Source: G965230065 sp965230065 (GTDB lineage: Bacteria; Bacteroidota; Bacteroidia; Cytophagales; Cyclobacteriaceae). From it: a stretch of DNA of 64,000 nucleotides. Positions 26,029-34,794 of the stretch are shown in pieces. The stretch spans positions 1,922,001-1,986,000 of the forward strand of contig OZ245942.1 in NCBI GenBank assembly GCA_965230065.1. Reading direction: 5' to 3'. The stretch's first letter is position 1; each line of letters begins with the position of its first letter. Below the pieces are notes generated by a model. The model saw only the letters and a program-made list of their open reading frames with translations. It did no database searches and had not been told where the DNA came from. The translations under genes were made by a program, and so were the position numbers.

Positions 26029-26310
26029 ATGAGCAGAACACCCATACATCCCGGAGAGATTTTGGGCGATGAGTTGGAGGAAATTGGTATGCCTTCCGCA
26101 GAACTTGCCAGGGTTATAAAAGTTCCCGCTAACCGTATTTCGCAAATTATTGCCGGGAAGCGGGCCATTACAGCGGATACTGCTTTAAGGCTTGCCCAAT
26201 ATTTTGGAATGAATGCCGAGTTTTGGATGAATTTGCAAAAAATTTACGAGCTGGATGTAGCAAGAATGGAATTGGGAGATACAATTTCCCACATCCCGCA
26301 AAGAACTTGA
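26029..26310 (+). CDS. higA: HigA-family antitoxin (XRE helix-turn-helix), orphaned
   Basis: A 93-residue antitoxin with the standard opening IHPGEILGDELEEIGMP and a Cro/C1-type helix-turn-helix at about 20-70 (ELARVIKVPANRISQIIAGK), followed by the typical LAQYFGMNAEFWMNLQ. In intact systems HigA binds HigB and represses the shared promoter. Here the toxin is only a fragment, so HigA may persist as a plain regulator or as protection against related HigB toxins. Confidence 0.9.
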   Translation: MSRTPIHPGEILGDELEEIGMPSAELARVIKVPANRISQIIAGKRAITADTALRLAQYFGMNAEFWMNLQKIYELDVARMELGDTISHIPQRT

Positions 26311-26379
26311 TAACTACTTCCAATTTCCCCTACCCCAGGTCTATGTCGCACCATAGCCGTCAGGTTAATGATATTTCCC

Positions 26380-26452
26380 AAGGTTTGTGCCGCCGTGGCC
26401 CGGTCCTCACAAACCTTACAATTTTCGTGTGGGCTGTGCGGACACAGCCCAC
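26380..26452. repeat. Pair of intergenic hairpins before tadA 3' end
   Basis: AAGGTTTGTG at 26380-26389 pairs with CACAAACCTT at 26408-26417, and GTGGGCTGTG at 26429-26438 pairs with CACAGCCCAC at 26443-26452. The second hairpin has the same design as the one at 24726 (GTG-rich arm, loop beginning CG). Lying between convergent higA and tadA, they may also end transcription. Confidence 0.75.
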
Positions 26453-26473
26453 GGGAAGTAAAAGGGCAAACAA

Positions 26474-26917
26474 TTATTTCCGCTCCCTCATTTCCCTAAA
26501 AAACCTTTCTACCAATAACCCGCATTCTTTCCCCAAAATTCCTTTTTTTACTACGGTGCGGGGGTGCAACACAGGTGATTGGTGTAGAGAATAGCCCCTT
26601 TTCAAATCATCGGCGGCGTATACCAGTTTTTTCAGTTGCGCCCAATACAAGGCTCCGGCACACATGGTGCAAGGCTCCAGAGTTACGTACAAAGTGCAGT
26701 CGGTGAGGTACTTGCTACCCAGGCGGTCAAAGGCTGCGGTGATGGCCAGCATTTCCGCATGTGCCGTGGGGTCGTTGAGTTTTTCGGTCTGATTGCAGGC
26801 TTTGGCTATGATGTGACCGTCGGCGACGATAACAGCGCCCACCGGAATTTCCCCTTCTTCAAAAGCTTCCTCGGCCAGTTGGCAGGCCATCCGCATGTAA
26901 CGCTCATCAGGGTTCAT
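26474..26917 (-). CDS. tadA: tRNA adenosine(34) deaminase
   Basis: A 147-residue zinc deaminase that converts A34 to inosine in tRNA-Arg (anticodon ACG), so that one tRNA reads CGU, CGC and CGA. The active site is clear: HAEMLAI with the zinc His and catalytic Glu, and PCTMCAGAL with the two zinc Cys. Length and C-terminal basic tail (ERFFREMRERK) are typical. It overlaps the upstream gene by four bases (ATGA), so the two are co-transcribed. Confidence 0.95.
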   Translation of the reverse strand: MNPDERYMRMACQLAEEAFEEGEIPVGAVIVADGHIIAKACNQTEKLNDPTAHAEMLAITAAFDRLGSKYLTDCTLYVTLEPCTMCAGALYWAQLKKLVYAADDLKRGYSLHQSPVLHPRTVVKKGILGKECGLLVERFFREMRERK

Positions 26918-27501
26918 TCTTTTACCTTTTTCATTTCAATGCTTGCCATGATTTGCTGGGCAATGTCCTCAAAGCGGGACTGCTGGTTAGTGGGACAGTT
27001 GAAATTGTACACAAAAGTTTTATTGTCAAAAATAGTGTACTGGATGTAATTGTATTTTTGAATGGGAGGTTTGGTGCCGCCCAGGGTGTTTTCTTCTTCT
27101 TTAACGAGGGAAGTAAATTCCAGTACGGCAAAATCTTTTCCGTTCACATTCACAATTTCTTCCCGGATAAATTTCACATCGGAGTGCAGTTGCATCACTG
27201 TAGCCTTGTAAAAGTCTTTCATAATCGGCAAATCCGAAGGTTTCCATTGGGTAATGGAAATGTTGACCCCAAAATTGGCTTGCCGGTCGGCACTCATGAA
27301 AATGGCCACAGGTTTGCGGGTAGACACATACTTTCGGGCAATTTCATCTTCGGGCATGGGCTGGAAACTTTCGGGTATTTTAAGCGATATACCACTTCCA
27401 ATTTCAATTTTTTTAAACTTTTCCAGTATGCCTGAAAAGCTGAATAATGCTATTAATGAAAAAATAAAAGAGGTGTAAATAAAGAATTTTGAATATTTCA
27501 T
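26914..27501 (-). CDS. Exported protein of unknown function upstream of tadA
   Basis: A 195-residue protein starting MKYSKFFIYTSFIFSLIALF, an N-terminal signal or anchor helix. The Met at 27501 is preferred over one 26 codons earlier because it places the hydrophobic stretch at the N-terminus. The rest (SLKIPESFQPMPEDEIARKY, then FAVLEFTSLVKEEENTLGG and YNYIQYTIFDNKTFVYNFNC) looks like a PsbP/DUF1795-type alpha-beta domain found in periplasmic proteins. No motif suggests catalysis. It ends within the tadA start codon. Confidence 0.7.
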   Translation of the reverse strand: MKYSKFFIYTSFIFSLIALFSFSGILEKFKKIEIGSGISLKIPESFQPMPEDEIARKYVSTRKPVAIFMSADRQANFGVNISITQWKPSDLPIMKDFYKATVMQLHSDVKFIREEIVNVNGKDFAVLEFTSLVKEEENTLGGTKPPIQKYNYIQYTIFDNKTFVYNFNCPTNQQSRFEDIAQQIMASIEMKKVKE

Positions 27502-27637
27502 TCTATAAAAGTCTGTTTCAAAAAAAGGGAATACGCATAAAAAACTGTGCCAATAACCTTCAACGAAAATCTTCAGCAAAACTTTTACCTTCCCCTCTAT
27601 TTTCGCAAGAAAACCCGTGAAAACAAAAGAAATCCCC

Positions 27638-27645
27638 TAAATTTG
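27638..27645 (+). promoter_or_regulatory. Bacteroidetes-type -7 box for aspS
   Basis: TAAATTTG matches TAnnTTTG exactly, 33 bases before the aspS start codon. No good -33 element was recognised. Confidence 0.45.
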
Positions 27646-27677
27646 CCCCACTTTGAAAGTAAAAATATTTTTGTGCC

Positions 27678-29441
27678 ATGCTTAGAACACACACCTGCGG
27701 AGAATTAAGAATTTCGGATGTTGGACAAACCGTAACCCTCACCGGATGGGTACAGCGCGTGCGCGATAAAGGCCGGATGCTCTGGATAGACCTGCGCGAC
27801 CGCTACGGCATTACCCAACTGGTCATGGAAGAAGGGAATACTTCTGCCTACCTGATTGAAAAAGCCCGTGAACTGGGAAGGGAATTCGTACTGGAAGCCA
27901 GCGGGGAAGTGACCGAACGCTACTCTAAAAACGATAAAATTCCGACCGGGGATATTGAAATAAAAGTAGAGGCACTGAAGATATTAAATCCTTCTAAACT
28001 GCCGCCCTTCACCATTGAAGACGATACCGATGGAGGCGAAGACCTGCGCATGAAATACCGCTACCTGGACCTGCGCCGGAATGCCGTACGCAAAGGGTTG
28101 GAACTGCGCCACCGCGTAATGCACGAAACCCGGAATTTCCTGAACGGAGAGCAGTTTATGGAAGTGGAAACGCCCTTTTTAATTAAATCTACGCCGGAGG
28201 GCGCGCGGGATTTTGTAGTACCTTCCCGTGTGCATCATGGGGAGTTTTATGCCCTGCCCCAATCGCCCCAAACGTTCAAGCAGTTGCTCATGGTTTCGGG
28301 CTTCGATCGCTATTTCCAGATTGTACGCTGCTTCCGGGACGAAGACTTTAGGGCCGACCGCCAGCCTGAGTTTTCACAAATTGACTGCGAAATGTCTTTC
28401 GTCACAAGGGAAGATATTCTCAACACTTTTGAAGGGTTGCTCAAGCATCTTTTCAAAACCGTAAAAGGCATAGAACTGCCCGATTTTCCTCGTATGCATT
28501 ACGAAGAAGCCATGAAAAACTACGGAAACGACAAGCCGGACATTCGGTTTGAAATGAAATTTCAGGAACTGAACGATGTGGCCCAGGGCAAAGGCTTTAA
28601 TGTGTTTGACAGTGCCGAACTGGTCGTAGGCATCAATGCGCTAGGTTGTGCAGAATACACCCGCAAACAACTGGATGCATTGACCGATTTTGTAAAAAAG
28701 CCACAAATTGGTGCCAAAGGACTGGTTTATGTGAAATGTAATACCGACGGAACTTTTAAATCATCCGTAGATAAATTCTATAGCCAGGAAGACCTGAAAC
28801 AATGGGCCGAAAAATTCGGTGCCAAAGCAGGTGATTTGCTGCTCGTACTTTCTGGAGATGCCAACCCTACCCGCAAAGCACTTTCAGAATTGCGCCTGCA
28901 CATGGGCAACGAACTGGGCTTGCGTGATAAAAACACCTTCAAGCCTTTGTGGATTGTAGATTTTCCTTTGCTGGAGTGGGACGAAGAAACGCAGCGTTAC
29001 CATGCCATGCACCACCCTTTTACAGCCCCCAAAGAAGAAGATATTGAATTGTTTGAGAAAGACCCCGGGGCTGTGCGGGCCAATGCCTACGATTTGGTCA
29101 TCAACGGCGTAGAAGCCGGTGGGGGTTCTATCAGGATTCATGAGCGGGAGTTGCAAAATAAAATGTTTACCCTGCTGGGCTTTTCTCAGGAAGAAGCCCA
29201 AAAACAGTTTGGTTTCCTCATGGATGCTTTTGAGTACGGGGCACCTCCGCATGGTGGCATCGCCTTTGGCCTGGATCGCCTCTGTGCTATCTTCGGTGGC
29301 AGCGACTCTATCCGCGACTACATGGCTTTCCCGAAAAACAATGCTGGCAAAGACGTGATGATAGACACGCCTTCCACCATTTCACAAGAGCAACTGGATG
29401 AATTGGGGATTGCTGTTAAATCTCCGATTATTGAAAAGTAA
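27678..29441 (+). CDS. aspS: Aspartyl-tRNA synthetase
   Basis: A 587-residue class II synthetase that charges tRNA-Asp with aspartate. It has the N-terminal anticodon-binding OB fold (about 1-110, GWVQRVRDKGRMLWIDLRDR), class II motif 2 (CFRDEDFRADRQPEFSQID), the bacterial GAD insertion domain at about 290-410, and motif 3 with GIAFGLDRL near the end. Full length for the bacterial type. Whether it also charges tRNA-Asn cannot be told. A -7 promoter box lies just upstream. Confidence 0.97.
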   Translation: MLRTHTCGELRISDVGQTVTLTGWVQRVRDKGRMLWIDLRDRYGITQLVMEEGNTSAYLIEKARELGREFVLEASGEVTERYSKNDKIPTGDIEIKVEALKILNPSKLPPFTIEDDTDGGEDLRMKYRYLDLRRNAVRKGLELRHRVMHETRNFLNGEQFMEVETPFLIKSTPEGARDFVVPSRVHHGEFYALPQSPQTFKQLLMVSGFDRYFQIVRCFRDEDFRADRQPEFSQIDCEMSFVTREDILNTFEGLLKHLFKTVKGIELPDFPRMHYEEAMKNYGNDKPDIRFEMKFQELNDVAQGKGFNVFDSAELVVGINALGCAEYTRKQLDALTDFVKKPQIGAKGLVYVKCNTDGTFKSSVDKFYSQEDLKQWAEKFGAKAGDLLLVLSGDANPTRKALSELRLHMGNELGLRDKNTFKPLWIVDFPLLEWDEETQRYHAMHHPFTAPKEEDIELFEKDPGAVRANAYDLVINGVEAGGGSIRIHERELQNKMFTLLGFSQEEAQKQFGFLMDAFEYGAPPHGGIAFGLDRLCAIFGGSDSIRDYMAFPKNNAGKDVMIDTPSTISQEQLDELGIAVKSPIIEK

Positions 29442-29461
29442 GTAAGAACAATTTTTCAGGG

Positions 29462-29490
29462 AATACGTATTAATTTTTAAAACACGTATT
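29462..29490 (+). promoter_or_regulatory. Possible operator of the PIN toxin-antitoxin pair
   Basis: A perfect 10-base palindrome AATACGTATT at 29462-29471 is followed by a partial copy ACACGTATT ending at 29490, six bases before the antitoxin start. Repeated palindromes at this position are typical of autoregulated toxin-antitoxin operons. Confidence 0.4.
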
Positions 29491-29495
29491 TTCTC

Positions 29496-29738
29496 ATGAA
29501 AACAAAACTTACCCTTACTATTGAAAAGAACATAGTAGAGGAGGCTAAACGTTATTCAAAAAAAAACAGGAAAAGCCTTTCTTCACTGATTGAGGAGTTT
29601 TTGCAGCAGCTTTCCTACAAAAGTAAAGCACAGCCATCTGTAGTAGAGGCTACGAAAGGTGTATTAAAGTCCACATACAAGGGAAAAACAGATAAGGAAA
29701 TCAGGGGGGAAATCTATCAGGAAAAATATGGCATTTAA
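29496..29738 (+). CDS. Antitoxin of a PIN-domain toxin-antitoxin pair (DUF6364-like)
   Basis: An 80-residue basic protein. The first half (KLTLTIEKNIVEEAKRYSKK, then SLSSLIEEFLQQL) has the ribbon-helix-helix pattern of small DNA-binding antitoxins. The C-terminal tail (KGKTDKEIRGEIYQEKYG) would wrap the toxin. It overlaps the toxin gene by 11 bases, so translation is coupled. A palindromic site lies just upstream. Confidence 0.8.
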   Translation: MKTKLTLTIEKNIVEEAKRYSKKNRKSLSSLIEEFLQQLSYKSKAQPSVVEATKGVLKSTYKGKTDKEIRGEIYQEKYGI

Positions 29739-30147
29739 AGTGTTTCTTGATACTAATATTTTTCTGGATCACTTCCTTCAGCGTAATGAATATTCAAGTG
29801 AGGTGTTGAAATTATGTGAAGAGGGTAAAGTTCACGGCTGTGCCAGTAGTGCCTCCTTTTATACGATGGCTTATCTTTTGGAGAAGCACCTTTCAAAAAA
29901 AGAAGCACGCAGTATTCTCAGTAAGTATAGTAATTTTATTGCCATCTTACCTACCGTAAAAAATGATTTGGATCATGCCTTTTCTTCAGGCTTCACTGAT
30001 CTTGAAGATGCATTTCAATATTTCACAGCCCTGCACCACATAAGTGTGGATTATTTTCTTACCCACAATACCATAGATTTCAAAACTGCAATTCCCTTCC
30101 TTCCTGTGATTACACCCGAAGAATTTTTAAGCAGCCATTTTCAGTAA
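29728..30147 (+). CDS. PIN-domain toxin (predicted RNase)
   Basis: A 139-residue VapC-like PIN protein with the first acidic residue in FLDTNIFLDHF, a conserved Ser/Thr stretch (CASSASFYTMAYLLEKH), the acidic pair in FTDLEDAFQYFTAL and the late Thr/Asn region YFLTHNTIDFK. These residues build the magnesium-binding active site of PIN RNases. With the antitoxin before it, it forms a complete and apparently intact module, unlike the decayed higBA 4 kb away. The gap 30148-30340 has only short repeats. Confidence 0.85.
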   Translation: MAFKVFLDTNIFLDHFLQRNEYSSEVLKLCEEGKVHGCASSASFYTMAYLLEKHLSKKEARSILSKYSNFIAILPTVKNDLDHAFSSGFTDLEDAFQYFTALHHISVDYFLTHNTIDFKTAIPFLPVITPEEFLSSHFQ

Positions 30148-30340
30148 ATGAGTGCTTATGCTATGTCACCGGACTGTAATCCGACGCCAGTGCCTGTAGA
30201 AGCATTTCATCATACTTTGTGATTTTATTCTCATATCTGGCGTGCTACCTGGCAGCAAAAACCCAATTAACCCACACAAAAAACTTTGAAACCTTGTTAG
30301 GGCTATAAAAGAAAACCCGGCTTGGCCCTCACTTTTCAAT

Positions 30341-31237
30341 TCATTCCACATATTCCAGGGTTTTTTCGTAAAACTCCTGCCGCATCTTATCATCATCAAT
30401 GGATTTGTACATCCAAATCTCCCGGTTACCTTTTTCCGGTGAGGTTTTTACTTTGACTTCCTCGGCCCACTCGGGGTAAATGATGGCTTGTATGAGGGCA
30501 AGGTCCCAAATGGTGCGGGTATGCCGCCCGCCATCCAGGTGGTTGTACCAGCGTTGCAGCAGAAAATCCAGCAAATCATGCTTTCCACGGAATTGTTGCT
30601 CGGTTTCTTTCCAGTCCATGGTCATGCTGGCCGCCACATTTACAGGGATGACATGCAATTCTACATCAGCATTGAGCACCACATCCACCGCCTGAATGTC
30701 CATTACATTATTGAAATCGATATTTTTCATGATGCCCTGCTCAAAATCATACGAAGTGCCCAACCAGTAAAGCCGGATTTTCTCAGCAATGGCGGGGTTA
30801 TCCAGCAAAGCGGAAGCAACGTTGGTCAGTGCGCCCAGTGCTACCACATTGACCTTTTCACCGCCTGCTTCTAATGCTCTCCGAATAATAAAATTAGAAG
30901 CCGTAGAGGGTTGCGACCGGTTGCCCCAGTCAAATAAGCGGGATTCAGCACCCCGGTTTGAGGGGATTTTTTTATCCAGTTTAAGATAAGACAACAAAAC
31001 ATTGTTCAGGCGATAGCTTTCCTCCATGCTTTTTTCCACCGCCCAGTGACTTACCTGCCATTGGGTAGCATTGAGGCCCACTACCTCCCAGGATGGTTCA
31101 ATCAGCGCACGTACAATGGCATACAGGTCATCCACTTCATTGCCTGTATCCGCATCAATAATTACGGTTTTCTTCTCCTGGGCTTGCAGGGTAAGCGATG
31201 CAAAAAGCAATAGAAGAGTAAAAATATGTTTTATCAT
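30341..31237 (-). CDS. Secreted nucleoside hydrolase-like protein
   Basis: A 298-residue protein with a Sec signal peptide (MIKHIFTLLLLFASLTLQAQ), then the family's calcium-binding motif as VIIDADTGNEVDDLYAI. Other family words are VVALGALTNVASAL and the C-terminal TRTIWDLALIQAI, which supplies the last metal Asp. These enzymes split ribonucleosides into base and ribose. An exported form suggests scavenging of nucleosides outside the cytosol, though some exported members act on other ribosides. It is transcribed alone. Confidence 0.85.
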   Translation of the reverse strand: MIKHIFTLLLLFASLTLQAQEKKTVIIDADTGNEVDDLYAIVRALIEPSWEVVGLNATQWQVSHWAVEKSMEESYRLNNVLLSYLKLDKKIPSNRGAESRLFDWGNRSQPSTASNFIIRRALEAGGEKVNVVALGALTNVASALLDNPAIAEKIRLYWLGTSYDFEQGIMKNIDFNNVMDIQAVDVVLNADVELHVIPVNVAASMTMDWKETEQQFRGKHDLLDFLLQRWYNHLDGGRHTRTIWDLALIQAIIYPEWAEEVKVKTSPEKGNREIWMYKSIDDDKMRQEFYEKTLEYVE

Positions 31238-31345
31238 TGATTGTGTTGGTTGTTTTGTTTACAGCATCATTTAATGATATTCTGATTTTTTGTAAGGCGG
31301 CTTGGAAAGCCACTCTACTATAACAAAAAGTCAGAATAAGATTTA

Positions 31346-31875
31346 TTATTTCACACCTTCAGATTCATTCCACCATCCGTTCTGCTTTCTTATGTACACG
31401 ATTTGACCTGTGTGGTAAGCATTATGTGATGACATGCTGGCGATTTCGGACCCTCCGTTTTCCAATTGTCGATTTGTGGCTTGTTCCATGGCTGTTTCCC
31501 ACTGCGTTTGAATGCTGTCCATTTTATTTAATGCAGTGTACCAATCCACGCTGTCAAATTTCTTGAAAGTTATATCATTGTTTCCATCAAAATTTGGAAC
31601 AGAATCGCCTTTGAAGAATATCAATATTCTTTCATTCCAAAAAGCCAGGTGAGCTACTAATTCTTTGATTGAATGGTTATTGAGGCTATCTTTCCAGTTA
31701 GCTTGCTCCTCTGTGAGTCCTTCTACGGCAACCCCCAGAGGAACATACCAATCCTCGGTTGTATGATTGTTTCTTAACTCTTCTAATAAAATAGATTTGG
31801 TCAGGGATGGGTCTTGCTGTAGTCCACAGTTTGTGAGAAAGAAAAAAAGGCTTAAAACGATAAAGTCTTCATCAT
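31346..31875 (-). pseudogene. DinB-like lipoprotein with a frameshifted signal peptide
   Basis: From ATG at 31875 the frame reads MMKTLSF and stops at TAA (31854-31852). In the next frame it continues LSLFFFLTNCGLQQDP and a full DinB-like domain (SIKELVAHLAFWNERILIF, then SSHNAYHTGQIVYIRKQNGW) to the stop at 31346. Adding one T to the four-T run at the stop would give MMKTLSFLSLFFFLTNC, a perfect lipoprotein signal with the lipobox Cys. So a single-base deletion has split the gene. The DinB fold carries three metal-binding His; HLAFW and SSHNAYHTGQ show them. A related intact gene is at 34795-35337. Confidence 0.75.
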
Positions 31876-31934
31876 CTTAAAGGGCAGATAAAGCAGCCAC
31901 CATACTATAAGCGAGTTATTTCTTTCTCCTAGAA

Positions 31935-32771
31935 TCAAATCATCTTCAAAACACCTTTCACATACCCAACCGATTCAGCGGCTCCGGCCAGTGGGTCATC
32001 ACCATCTTTTTCATATTCCAGGCCCAGGCTGCCCGAATAATTGATTTTCAGCAAGGCTTTTAGCACGGAAGGAATGTCTATCACGCCCCGGCCTACTTCT
32101 ACAGGCGTACCATCGGCTTCCGCTTTGTTTACATCTTTGAAGTGAAGGTCATACAGGCGGTCTTTGTATTTCTTTATCAGGGCAGCCGGGTCTTCTTTGA
32201 TGCGCACCACGTGGCCAATGTCAATACAAAAACCAATGCGCTCGTCCAAATCTTTCACTTTGGCATACACATCGTTGGGGCTGGAATATAAATCATCGCC
32301 CGGCCCATGGTTATGGATGGCTACCTTGATATCGTATTCTTTAACTTTTTTATCCACCAAAGGCAAAAGTTCGTGGGCAGGCACACCGATGATCATATCT
32401 AAACCGGCAGTTTTGGCATATTCAAATGCAGTGTTTACCTCATCTTCGGTTTTCATGTAAATTACGCCGGCCCCGTACAAATCCAGCCCGGCATCCCGTA
32501 CTTTTTTGGCAGCAGCTTTGATCTCGGCAGGAGAAGCATCCAGGGGCATGTGCATGCTTTTGAGGGCTATTTTTTCCATACCCAGCCGCTTGGACATTTC
32601 GATGGTTTCTTCCAGTGAAAATTTCCGGAATGAATACGAGGCCAAACCCATTTTGAAAGGGTATGAATCTACTTTAGGAGCGGAAAAGGCAGTGGCTGGT
32701 TTCATGCCCAACATGGCGGCGGTGCCTGTAACGCTCAAAGTTTTGAGAAAGTCTTTTCTGGTTAGTTTCAT
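31935..32771 (-). CDS. Exported sugar phosphate isomerase/epimerase-like TIM-barrel protein
   Basis: A 278-residue protein of the xylose-isomerase-like TIM-barrel family. The N-terminus MKLTRKDFLKTLSVTGTAAM resembles a Tat-type signal with a single Arg-Lys in place of the twin Arg. Conserved features are VAIHNHGPGDDLYSSP, FCIDIGHVVR, YDLHFKDVNKAE and the late LGLEYE, which carry the metal-binding His, Asp and Glu of these isomerases. Substrate is unknown; related Bacteroidetes proteins are secreted and found with sugar or inositol catabolism. Its neighbours here give no pathway. Confidence 0.8.
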   Translation of the reverse strand: MKLTRKDFLKTLSVTGTAAMLGMKPATAFSAPKVDSYPFKMGLASYSFRKFSLEETIEMSKRLGMEKIALKSMHMPLDASPAEIKAAAKKVRDAGLDLYGAGVIYMKTEDEVNTAFEYAKTAGLDMIIGVPAHELLPLVDKKVKEYDIKVAIHNHGPGDDLYSSPNDVYAKVKDLDERIGFCIDIGHVVRIKEDPAALIKKYKDRLYDLHFKDVNKAEADGTPVEVGRGVIDIPSVLKALLKINYSGSLGLEYEKDGDDPLAGAAESVGYVKGVLKMI

Positions 32772-32854
32772 AGGTTATCTTGATTGATGGTAAGGGAATT
32801 TAAAATTACTGATTTTTCTATGCTGACCAAACTATTCATAAAGGATACACAACA

Positions 32855-33694
32855 TTAATTAGGCTGTAAAGTATTGGCTTTCTTGAAAAACTCACTAAAA
32901 AACAACATCTGGTATTTGATGGCATTGTCCCAGTAGGCCCAGTTGTGCGCGCCCGGCCTTTCTATGTAATCATGTGGAATTTCGGCTTCCAACAACCTCC
33001 GGTGCAAATCTCGGTTGATTTCAAAGAAAAAGTCATCAACGCCACAATCAATGATAATCGCCAGGTTTCCCGGAGAGATTTGACCTACCAGGTTCACCAC
33101 AGAAAGTGAGTCCCAGCGCACAGGGTTTTCTTCATAAGGGCCGAGGGCTTTATTTATCCCCCAATTGTTTACATTATAGGTAAGGTTCACCCCCCCGCTC
33201 ATGCTTCCGGCAGCTCCGAACGTATCCTGATGGCGGATGCCGAGGAAAAGCCCGCCATGCCCGCCCATGCTCAGCCCGGTAATGGCGCGGGCTTCGCGCT
33301 GTGGCAGGGTACGGTAATTTTCATCTACATAAGTTACTACCTCCACAGCTACGTGAGTTTCATACCGGATGGTCGAATCTATAGGGCTGTTAATGTACCA
33401 GCTATCGAAACCGCCATCGGGGCAAACCACAATCATCTGGTGCTGGTCTGCCAGGCCGGGTACACTTTCAGCCTTGTTTACCCATCCGGCATAGCTGTCG
33501 CTGTACCCGTGCAATAAGTACAGCACTGGATAAGTTTGTTCAGCTTCTGCGTAAGTATCCGGCGTGATGACAACCGCCGGGATTTCTTTTTCCATTGCAT
33601 CACTGTAAATCATCACCGTATCCACTTTGGCCGCGAAACCCTGGTGAATAATTAAGAAAAGACAGCAGTTGAGAAGTAATGGTAATTTTTTCAT
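32855..33694 (-). CDS. Secreted esterase (esterase D/PutA-like alpha/beta hydrolase)
   Basis: A 279-residue serine hydrolase. The start at 33694 gives a clean signal peptide (MKKLPLLLNCCLFLIIHQGF); an ATG 14 codons upstream is less likely. The nucleophile is in GLSMGGHG, preceded by the usual YLLHGYSDSY near the oxyanion hole; Asp (CGVDDFFFE) and His (RPGAHNWAYWDNA) complete the triad. The family includes S-formylglutathione hydrolase and feruloyl or acetyl xylan esterases. Substrate is not predictable. Confidence 0.85.
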   Translation of the reverse strand: MKKLPLLLNCCLFLIIHQGFAAKVDTVMIYSDAMEKEIPAVVITPDTYAEAEQTYPVLYLLHGYSDSYAGWVNKAESVPGLADQHQMIVVCPDGGFDSWYINSPIDSTIRYETHVAVEVVTYVDENYRTLPQREARAITGLSMGGHGGLFLGIRHQDTFGAAGSMSGGVNLTYNVNNWGINKALGPYEENPVRWDSLSVVNLVGQISPGNLAIIIDCGVDDFFFEINRDLHRRLLEAEIPHDYIERPGAHNWAYWDNAIKYQMLFFSEFFKKANTLQPN

Positions 33695-33784
33695 CGATGC
33701 ATTTCTCTTAAGAGATGATAAAATTATATTTGTCATATATGTTAATAATGAAATATTATTTCAAGTTGTTTGCATTGTTTCTCT

Positions 33785-33890
33785 GTTCTTTTTGGCATTG
33801 CCCCAAAAAGAACCAAAAAGGTCTAGGAAATTCAATGCGGGGCATCCCATGCTTCCCCGCACAAAGCCTACGCACGCCCGCTGAATTTCC
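33785..33890. repeat. Three-stem palindromic repeat element
   Basis: In the gap before the methyltransferase: an 11-bp stem GTTCTTTTTGG/CCAAAAAGAAC at 33785-33795 and 33803-33813; an outer stem GGAAATTCA/TGAATTTCC at 33826-33834 and 33882-33890; and an inner stem GCGGGG/CCCCGC at 33837-33842 and 33855-33860. I recall words like CCAAAAAGAACCAAAAAGG from intergenic repeats of other Bacteroidetes, but a genome search is needed to confirm a family. Confidence 0.7.
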
Positions 33891-33983
33891 AGGCCATCGC
33901 ACAATAAAAACAGAGTTCAAATTACTGAAAATCAGAATATTATAAATTTAGAAAAATATTACGCTAGAAAATTTAAACGCGAT

Positions 33984-34721
33984 CTAAACCAACTTACCTA
34001 ATTTTAAAAATACAGGAAAACTCACTTTTTTCACTTCCTCTTCAGGCCAGCGAGTGCGAAGTTCATCCATAATCTGGTCTACAGGATTTTCATTATGTTG
34101 GCGAATATAGTGCTGCACGCTGGACCAGGAATTCAAATATCCAATCAGATGAGATAGGTTCCATTGCACTTCTATCGTAAAATCCTTTTGTTGCACATTG
34201 TCCAGCGGAAACGGAATGTTAGCGTACTGATCTTCTACATACTTTCTTTCAAAATCCCAGTAAGAGCCTACAATATGCTCATACAATTTAAACACAATTG
34301 CATCTACTTTTGCATTTATGTTCATGAGCGCATAGCCCCAGACTGCCATTATTGCACCGGGTTTCGCTACCCTTTTTACCTCTTCAAAAAACTTCTCAAA
34401 GTCGAACCAGTGAAGAGCCTGTCCCACAGTAACCAAATCGAAAGTATGATTGGGAAAAGGGGTATCTTCAGCAGGGCACAATTTATATTCAATATTATCT
34501 TTTTGTACGGCATTATTAAGCTGGTTCTGGCTAATATCAGTAGCATAAACTTTATCAAAGTGCTCGGCCAATACTCCGGCCACTTGTCCGTTGCCCGTGG
34601 CACAATCCCATACTGTATTTTTACTTTCCACAAAAGACAATACATAATCGTAAAGCGCCTGCGGATAAACAGGCCGAAACTTTTTATACAAACCCGACTG
34701 GGCAGAAAAATTATCTTTCAT
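33984..34721 (-). CDS. Class I SAM-dependent methyltransferase
   Basis: A 245-residue enzyme beginning MKDNFSAQSGLYKKFRPVYP. This start fits the family better than an ATG 29 codons upstream. SAM binding is seen in VWDCATGNGQVAGVLAEHF (motif I), the acidic VYATDISQNQL (motif II), and the downstream DLVTVGQALHWFDFEKFFEE, the ubiE/trans-aconitate-methyltransferase-like pattern. Substrate is unknown. Confidence 0.85.
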   Translation of the reverse strand: MKDNFSAQSGLYKKFRPVYPQALYDYVLSFVESKNTVWDCATGNGQVAGVLAEHFDKVYATDISQNQLNNAVQKDNIEYKLCPAEDTPFPNHTFDLVTVGQALHWFDFEKFFEEVKRVAKPGAIMAVWGYALMNINAKVDAIVFKLYEHIVGSYWDFERKYVEDQYANIPFPLDNVQQKDFTIEVQWNLSHLIGYLNSWSSVQHYIRQHNENPVDQIMDELRTRWPEEEVKKVSFPVFLKLGKLV

Positions 34722-34794
34722 GACTGTATTTTTTTTAGTAGGCAATTGGCAGTAAAAATGACTGCCTACTGCAACCTGCTGATTGCTAACTAAT

